DNA of 64,000 nt, from assembly GCA_039881145.1 (NCBI GenBank), contig JAYKKI010000023.1, forward strand, positions 8,799,001 through 8,863,000, in the 5' to 3' direction. This DNA comes from Druceiella hillmani. Lineage: Eukaryota; Arthropoda; Insecta; Lepidoptera; Hepialidae. Shown in pieces: positions 57,970 to 64,000 of this stretch (positions are counted from its first letter, which is position 1; each line of letters opens with the position of its first letter). Both the position numbers and the translations under genes were made by a program. The notes beneath the pieces are model-generated. The model saw nothing but the letters and a program-made list of their open reading frames with translations. It had not been told where the DNA came from and did no database searches.

Positions 57970-59585
57970 GCGTGTGCACATACATTTGCATTTTTTTAAT
58001 ATTGACTAACTTGACACAATTTACTGCAATCTACCACAGTATTATTTATTACAGCTTTGTTTGACACTTGAACATTGCTTTCATTGGAAATAAAATAAAA
58101 TTTCTAATAAATTATGGAACGACTGGAACATTACATATCTTTTAATTATGGAAACGGACATATTTTGTCTATTTATTTAGCTCAAAGCTATGCAGTGTCA
58201 TATTAATTTACATTTTGAATAGACGTACAAATTTTAATTTAAATCAGTCGCAATAATCTGACCTATAGTATTATGAGAAAAACGACACGGTTTTAATAAT
58301 TATAATTCGCTTTTGTTATTATTAAGAGTAATTGAAAAAAACCTTACATTGATATTGCGCGCGTAAATGATTTTAGCGCCATCTGTTAGGGTATTTAATA
58401 TTTCACTCTAAATGATACTAAATTTTATCAATTTCTTCGAAACTTGTACCAAAGTAAAAGTCCAATACAAATTTATAATTAGGGATTTTATTATGTAATT
58501 GAATCTGGCTGCGTATAATATACGATCAACGAAATGGTGAAGCATTAACCATTCAAACGATACGTATTTCCGGTCTTTACTGTTCGGAATCGGGTTGATA
58601 ACCTAATCAAATATAGGTACGTTTAAGGAGACATTATATTCTTTCCCTATCTAATTCTTTTATCTGGGCCAAAATTAGAAACAATAAATTGTCGGCTGAA
58701 CCCGAAGTACTTTTACAAATTAACCTGTACCACAATTATAACACATAAAGCAAATCATATATTCGAGTACCCAACCTGACATTGCGCACGTGTTTTTCGC
58801 TAATGGCTAATGGAACAATGATGTATACGAAATTAGCGAGAATTATATAATTCATATAATTCTGAGTTTCGCTACAGAAATATATCTTCATTGTGCACGA
58901 GTACTTACTACTTTGCCTGTTTTGTAATTGATCAAAGTCATAACTAAGTGAAATTTATGTTATAATTCCACATATATTTCTTCCAATTTAACGCGATCTG
59001 TCAACAGTTTTTAAAGTCGCTTACTCGGGGGAATCTTAAGTTAATCTATTCTTCTGGCGACGTTCTCAAGAAGTCTAAGTCATATGTGAAATTAAAAATA
59101 CTAAAATACAAATAGGGCTTCTTAAATTACTTTGAAGAAATATTTATAATGTTTTGAAAATCAGAGACAATTTCTCCCAATGAGAGAGATCTTATCGGTA
59201 TATTATTGATTATATGTGTCCCCTAAAACCCTGCATTAATTAATAATATTATGAGTAATATTAGATTCCGGCTTATTATTACAATTAAACGGAAAGCTAG
59301 ATTTATCAATCAATTGAATTGTAGTAGAACGTATTAAAGTCTGTCAAAATATCTGTCATTGTGCTCTTCAAATTGAAGAGGATTGGGAATTGAATAGGTA
59401 GAATTGAAATAGAATAGGTAGAATCGAATAAGCTTTATTAAGTTAAAACATAATGATGACATAGTTTTTATAAATCCTGAAATCGAAGAAACGGTAATAT
59501 TTGAAGAAAAAAAAATAAACAACGGCGTTCCACATCCTTATCCATCACTTTCACAACTTCAATTGTCTTCTTATTTACATGAAAT
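57970..59585. other. AT-rich intron, nothing beyond one motif
   Basis: Only a short ATAGGTAGAATTGAAATAG / ATAGGTAGAATCGAATAAG doublet near 59395. Confidence 0.3.
58376..58384 (-). promoter_or_regulatory. CTCF-like core GCGCCATCT (copy 7)
   Basis: Minus-strand context CCTAACAGATGGCGCTAAAA, sharing AACAGATGGCGCTAAA with copy 5 nine kilobases upstream. Confidence 0.35.
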
Positions 59586-59588
59586 TTA

Positions 59589-60405
59589 TTGGGTTGGCTA
59601 ATAAGTAACGAGCGGTCATTAATGTTATAGTTTTTTTACTATATTTCCGATTTAAAATTATTTAATCGTCGATATAAAAATCACCATTATTTTTGCTACA
59701 TATCTCCAACGCGATCTAAAATGGAATGAAAAAATTGGCCTATGAACTGTCGTAGGTGGTGTTCACCGTCAAAGTTTTTTTTGGTTACAAGGTCTGAACG
59801 GTGGAGGAAATAAGATGATCTAACCAGCGAAAAGTTCGCCGAAAAGTCAAAAGTTGAGAACAGATTTCAGCGCCATGATAAAACTGGACCGGGCTAAGTT
59901 CACGCACGCACCGTACTTCAAACTTTTTCCAAAGCGGTGTAAATGATTCTCTATAGTTCAACCTGAGCTCAGTTGCTCTGGCTAGCAACTGAGCTCGTGT
60001 CGTTAATCGGCTATATTCTTCAATTAACATTTTTAACCTATAGCTATCCAATTCCACCGATCGATCAAAGTATGGTTGATCACTCAGGGAATAATCGCCG
60101 CTTACAAACCGCTGGAACCATCGTTTTGCAATAGCTTCATATATTGCTTCAGGAGCTACGCGTTGGCATATGTGACGCGTAGCTTCGGCAACAGAGTGAC
60201 CATATTAGTAGTAAAGTAGACAATATCTGGTAGGAGTAGCCGTCCATATTTTACGCGTGTTAACAATGCAGCGTCTCAGTTACTACTGAATCACTAAGAG
60301 TGTGCCGCGCCCTTATTATATCTTCGACTATTGAAACTTTTAGCACTTTCCCATATTTTCCAGATAATTTTCTAAAAAACGCTTATTACTTTTTAGCCAA
60401 CCCAG
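59589..60405 (-). pseudogene. Internally deleted cecropia-type mariner with both ends
   Basis: Ends TTGGGTTGGCTAATAAGTAA (59589) and, on the minus strand, CTGGGTTGGCTAAAAAGTAA (from 60405) are inverted repeats, each next to a TA (59587-59588, 60406-60407), the mariner target. Length is 817 bp against about 1.3 kb for intact relatives. The transposase N-half remains on the minus strand: a region like RWFQRFVSGDYSLSDQPYFD, then MELDSYRLKMLIEEYSRLTT, an altered second helix-turn-helix, SPVQFYHGAEICSQLLTFRR and TFRWLDHLIS. The frame breaks just before the first catalytic Asp (family VTGDE-type); the catalytic middle is deleted and only C-terminal scraps follow. Not functional, but its ends might be cut in trans. 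Confidence 0.9.
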
Positions 60406-60429
60406 TATATTCAAGTGTAAGAATAAATA

Positions 60430-60900
60430 GAAATTGTTTGTCGCGTTGTTTATGAATTGTTTATGAACTTTAATAATAAAAAAAGAGTTTAAAGAATAAC
60501 GGCTTCATAAGAACCCTCTAGTTCTTATGAAGCTGTTTTAATAATATCTCAGTGTGATTTAATAATATCTCAAAGGATCAAAAGATATCTCACGGATTCC
60601 TTAAAATCCTCACATAAATAACGTTTATTTGAAAGACTGTACCGAAATAGGAATTATCTAATGATGGTAATTGTTGAATATTTGGCGTTGTTTCATTTCA
60701 TTGTGAAGAATAATAATAAAAAATGATCCTTTAAAAAATAACTGCTCCATCAGAACTAGGAGATGTAATTCAATAATATAAAAAAGGGAACAGAAGATAT
60801 CTCACAGATAATATTTGAAAGACTGTACTTATTTTAAGTATTAAAACAATATTTATTTGAAACACTGCACAAAGGGCAATTCTCCGAAAATTACAATAGT
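60430..60900. repeat. Old tandem duplication, unit about 240 bp, with a 17-bp hairpin
   Basis: GTTTAAAGAATAACGGCTTC..AGAAC (60488) pairs with CTTTAAAAAATAACTGCTCC..AGAAC (60731); AAAAGATATCTCACGGAT (60579) with AGAAGATATCTCACAGAT (60792); TTTGAAAGACTGTAC occurs at 60631 and 60816. Within the first unit AACGGCTTCATAAGAAC (60498-60514) is inverted at 60521-60537 (16 of 17). It begins directly after the mariner. Confidence 0.65.
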
Positions 60901-61059
60901 AATTTACACATCGAGGTGCAAATGAAGCGCGTTAATTGTGAAACACGCAATACAGAATATCCCTTGAGGCGTATTTGACATTACACCCCATTAAATAGTA
61001 AATTTAAATAGTTCTGGCCCACGTGTATAATAAATTATTGAACTATCTATTACACATAT

Positions 61060-61315
61060 TACCCGTGTCACGTTTGTGTCCCTTGTAAAATGTCATCCGT
61101 GTCTCACCTCAGGGGGCCATCCATAAGAGGTGTCGCGAGGCGTGGGGATGGAGGAGGATAAATAACGGTTTCATAGTATAGTGATATCATAACGTGTGTC
61201 GGAATATTTATTTATACAATCATGACGCAATCTCCTACCGATGTAACGTACCTTATTTCGTATCCTCGACATCTGTATCCAACTCGGGAACCCAACCGTG
61301 CCTTGTAAGTCATTC
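61060..61315. promoter_or_regulatory. GC-richer patch, candidate conserved element
   Basis: CTCAGGGGGCCATCCATAAG then AGGTGTCGCGAGGCGTGGGG near 61105-61145 and CCAACTCGGGAACCCAACCG near 61277. CTCACCTCAG resembles an acceptor and the following frame is open for 16 codons, but no donor fits, so an exon is not called. Confidence 0.2.
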
Positions 61316-61319
61316 CACG

Positions 61320-62440
61320 AGTTATGTATTATAGTCAAGACTAAATATTATGTAACAAAAGGAAAAATAAGTTCGATAAGGCTGGTAATGAAACAAGAGA
61401 GAAAAAACATAGACAAGCAATTTTTGAACAGGAAGGCGAACGCAAAAAGAATCTCAGATGGCGCTTCAGTTATTAGTACCCTTCTCATTATTTTCAATGA
61501 GTTAAATGTTACTTATTTAGAATTTTAATAATGTATTTTACGTACGCAATTGAAAGAATCGCTATATGCAAGAAAACTTAATTGTAAAAAAAGCTTATTT
61601 TGTATACTGAAATACTCATGTATGATACATATGTGAAATACTCATAAATGTTTTAATAGGAATATGGTCAGTATATGTATAATATATTAACTTATTTATA
61701 GTGGGATTCGAGACAAATAATTGCGATTGAAAATAAGTATTAATGAATTTATAATTTCATAACAAAAATTCGCGTGTTTCTTCAAAATGAGATATTATAA
61801 ATATCGTTATAAATTGATCATATACTCGTAGCTTACCTAACCTAAATTCTAAATTAAAAGCTTTATTTATCTGTAAAGTAATATATGTTACAATACACAG
61901 TTTAAGATACATTGAGTAATATTTAGATGAAAATAAATGCGAACAAATACTTTTCTATTTATTTATTACTCTGTGCTAGACTCAAAGTAAATCTATAAAA
62001 AAATTAAAAGCTTTTACAAAAGGTATTAATATGAAATATTAGCTTTATATGTCATTTTAATCTGCTCAGCAGGTAAATAAATATTTGTTACTTGCAAGAC
62101 TAATAAATAAAAACCGAGTAGAAAAAAAATTTAACTGATATCCAAATTTACACCTATATTTAAAAAAGAAAATATAAAATAATCGGAAGTTAACATTTAA
62201 AAAAATAAACTATACTTATTATATGGTATTCAAGTACGGTTAATCATTCTAGTAGGTGCTGATGGCATATTAACATCGCATAATAATTAAGTGACTCGGT
62301 TGGTAACCTATGTACTAAGTACTTTTCTTGTCCATAAATTGAATAATGATGATAGCTATTTTTTGTTTCAAAATAAAAATGAACTTTATTTAAAAATGTA
62401 AAATCGATTCATTCCAAAGTATAATCTAAGGCTGTTTTAT
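61320..62440. other. AT-rich intron, nothing beyond one motif
   Basis: A 76-codon frame at 61298-61528 lacks supporting features. Confidence 0.3.
61456..61464 (+). promoter_or_regulatory. CTCF-like core AGATGGCGC (copy 8)
   Basis: Context AATCTCAGATGGCGCTTCAG. Confidence 0.35.
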
Positions 62441-62455
62441 TTATATATTTCTCAG

Positions 62456-62507
62456 TCACGTCAATGGCAAGATGGTGATGGCAGTGGATCCCATAACTCA
62501 GAGATGA
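62456..62507 (+). CDS. Terminal coding exon, C-terminus of the large gene
   Basis: Acceptor TTTATATATTTCTCAG|TC. With the AG left by the 50198 donor the frame is AGT CAC GTC AAT GGC AAG ..., encoding S then HVNGKMVMAVDPITQR and TGA at 62505-62507. Third-codon G+C is high in this frame, unlike the alternative frame that starts TCA CGT CAA (26 codons, stop at 62534-62536), which would need an exon ending between codons. The protein built from 1152, 18744, 50135 and this exon is about 434 residues. I do not recognise the C-terminal sequence. An unseen small exon between 50198 and 62456 cannot be excluded. Confidence 0.5.
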
Positions 62508-63905
62508 AGAAATGCAGTAATCAACTAAGGATCTGAAGCACCGCTGACAACACCATCAGCATTAAACCCCAAAATAATGACGTCCAAATACGACTCTCAA
62601 AGCTGAGTCCATATTGCAAATGATATTTATAATTTTTTAAAGTGTTGAAAAGCATTTTTATCTATGAATTTATAAATAAGTTAGTAAATTCAAAAAAAAC
62701 ATAAAAGACTGCTTACGCTGCTACTGTAAGTAAAGTTATCGAATGAAAACATAATAAATGATTTTTTGTAAACAGTTTTCAGTGTCAGAAAAAAGTAAAG
62801 AAAAAAAAGAAAAAGAAATTGACATTTCAATTTTCATAATTAGTCAAATGAGTGATACTAAGAGATCATTTATTAAAGATACTTTGTTTTTTACATTGGA
62901 TTTATTCAATATTACATTACTAATAATGTAATTGTGAACATTTAGTGCATAAGTCATAAACTTACATTATTTAAAACTAATTTTTGGACAGTTTAGTTAA
63001 TATAATGAAAAAAATAGGCATTAACAATCATGTACCTAACAAAAATGTTACTCCCTCGCGATTATTTCATCATAAAAAAATATTTGACAAATCATTTTTG
63101 TACTAACATTATTTTTGCAATGAAATATTCGTTATAACTTTTTCGACTTAATTCTCATAACACTGAATACGCAAATACAAACACAATTTTAATAAAAAAC
63201 AAGGTCAAAAAAAAACATTCGCTAGCGAGTAATATTTTTATTATATATGCCATTTTAATGGGTATCTATTCTTTCATTTAAAAAAAAAGTGAAATGCAAT
63301 ACAGCACCTACCTTTATCTCGGTCTCGTTTTTAGATTTTCAATGGGCCTTGTTTGAAAACTTTTAATTGTAAAACTTAAATTGAAATCAGAAATTACTAA
63401 CATTTTAGAATGAAAATACCCCATAAATATACTTTTAAAGTATCAAGTTATGTAGTTTCCTAGTCTTAGGACAAACAGTGCTACCAGTATGCATCTTAGC
63501 GCTTATGAAAAAATATATTCTCCAAAATACTTACTTCATTATTTTCAATGAAAGTTGTCGAATTTGATACAGAATGAAAGTTAAATAGCATAACAATTAC
63601 AAGGAAAGTTGATGTATAACATGATTTTATATAAATAATTGAGCAAAGTTATTTGTGATGATTTTACTTTACAAAAAAAATATTGAAATTTACTAATTTT
63701 TTTTAAACATTAATAGTTAATATTAAACATTTATTTAATGGCTTAGTAAATAATGATTATGAAAAACCTTGTATAAAATGGACTAAGTATACAGAAACTT
63801 GTTAAATCAGTGTATTGTAATAATTGATTGATATATTGTAAAGAAATTTTGAATTAAATTCATGTATTTATATATAAATATATTTCTTATATTTAACATA
63901 TGTCA

Positions 63906-63936
<31 letters not shown>

Positions 63937-63955
63937 GGTTGCACTTTTGGGTGTT
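62508..63955 (+). other. 3' untranslated region (about 1.45 kb)
   Basis: After the TGA about 100 bp of balanced sequence (ACCGCTGACAACACCATCAG) gives way to AT-rich DNA with many ATTTA and TTTTAAT elements and no frame, ending at the poly(A) signal. The extent is inferred from that signal. Confidence 0.45.
63905..63931. repeat. (TA)n microsatellite just before the poly(A) signal
   Basis: About 25 bp of TA. Confidence 0.9.
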
Positions 63956-63957
63956 TG
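63931..63957 (+). promoter_or_regulatory. Poly(A) signal with GT-rich downstream element
   Basis: AATAAA at 63931-63936 is followed about 10-20 bases later by TTTTGGGTGTTTGT, the arrangement expected of a strong cleavage site. Confidence 0.6.
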
Positions 63958-64000
63958 TAACATATTTTTCAAGGGAATATATATTATTATTTAATCATGT

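Noticed and set aside
61095..61155. Exon after CTCACCTCAG with a 16-codon open frame
   Set aside because: No donor follows and the frame closes at once; phase with 62456 cannot be kept.

Overview
The window looks like nuclear DNA of an insect, most likely a moth or butterfly. It is very AT-rich (about one third G+C by eye), coding DNA occurs only as widely spaced exons with GT..AG borders, and the mobile DNA is of insect type: two mariner relics (one with cecropia-type ends), a small hAT-like MITE, RTE-like 3' ends, and dispersed repeats whose ends I remember from lepidopteran genomes. The order is an inference from memory of repeat families, not from a search.

I can support one protein-coding gene, on the + strand, apparently spanning almost the whole window. 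The secure part is a 1.1-kb GC-rich exon at 18744-19836. It ends in a strong donor, one base into a codon. A 64-bp exon at 50135-50198 accepts that phase exactly, and a terminal exon at 62456 accepts the next phase, stops at 62505-62507 and runs about 1.4 kb to an AATAAA at 63931 followed by a GT-rich stretch. A possible first coding exon lies at 1152-1247; its donor phase matches the 18744 exon. Joined, these predict about 434 residues. A further well-bordered exon at 27117-27253 would end the frame at a TAG and give an alternative C-terminus of nearly the same total length. I do not recognise the protein: it is Arg/Ser/Ala/Glu-rich, probably largely disordered, with a Src-SH2-type YEEI site and a short predicted helix.

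The rest is intron. 1.5-18.7 kb: a 3-kb satellite of an exact 132-bp unit with higher-order structure (3540-6580), several GC-rich islands, a dispersed element carrying a nested hAT MITE (11.7-12.6 kb) and other repeat copies. 19.9-50.1 kb: RTE-like tails, a decayed mariner (23.1-24.2 kb), many minisatellites (units of 22, 31, 58, 73, 151, 168, 187 and about 175 bp), a diverged tandem duplication (31.7-33.6 kb), a 206-bp fold-back element with TTAA flanks (38.4 kb), and repeated copies of an unnamed family Y. 50.2-62.4 kb: an internally deleted mariner with both ends (59589-60405), microsatellites, and GC-rich patches.

Three patterns cut across these regions: seven exact copies of GCGCCATCT (a CTCF-like core) plus one near copy; about ten near-perfect quasi-palindromes in otherwise unique intron; and ten long (TA)n tracts. 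No rRNA, tRNA, CRISPR or bacterial-type operon was seen.
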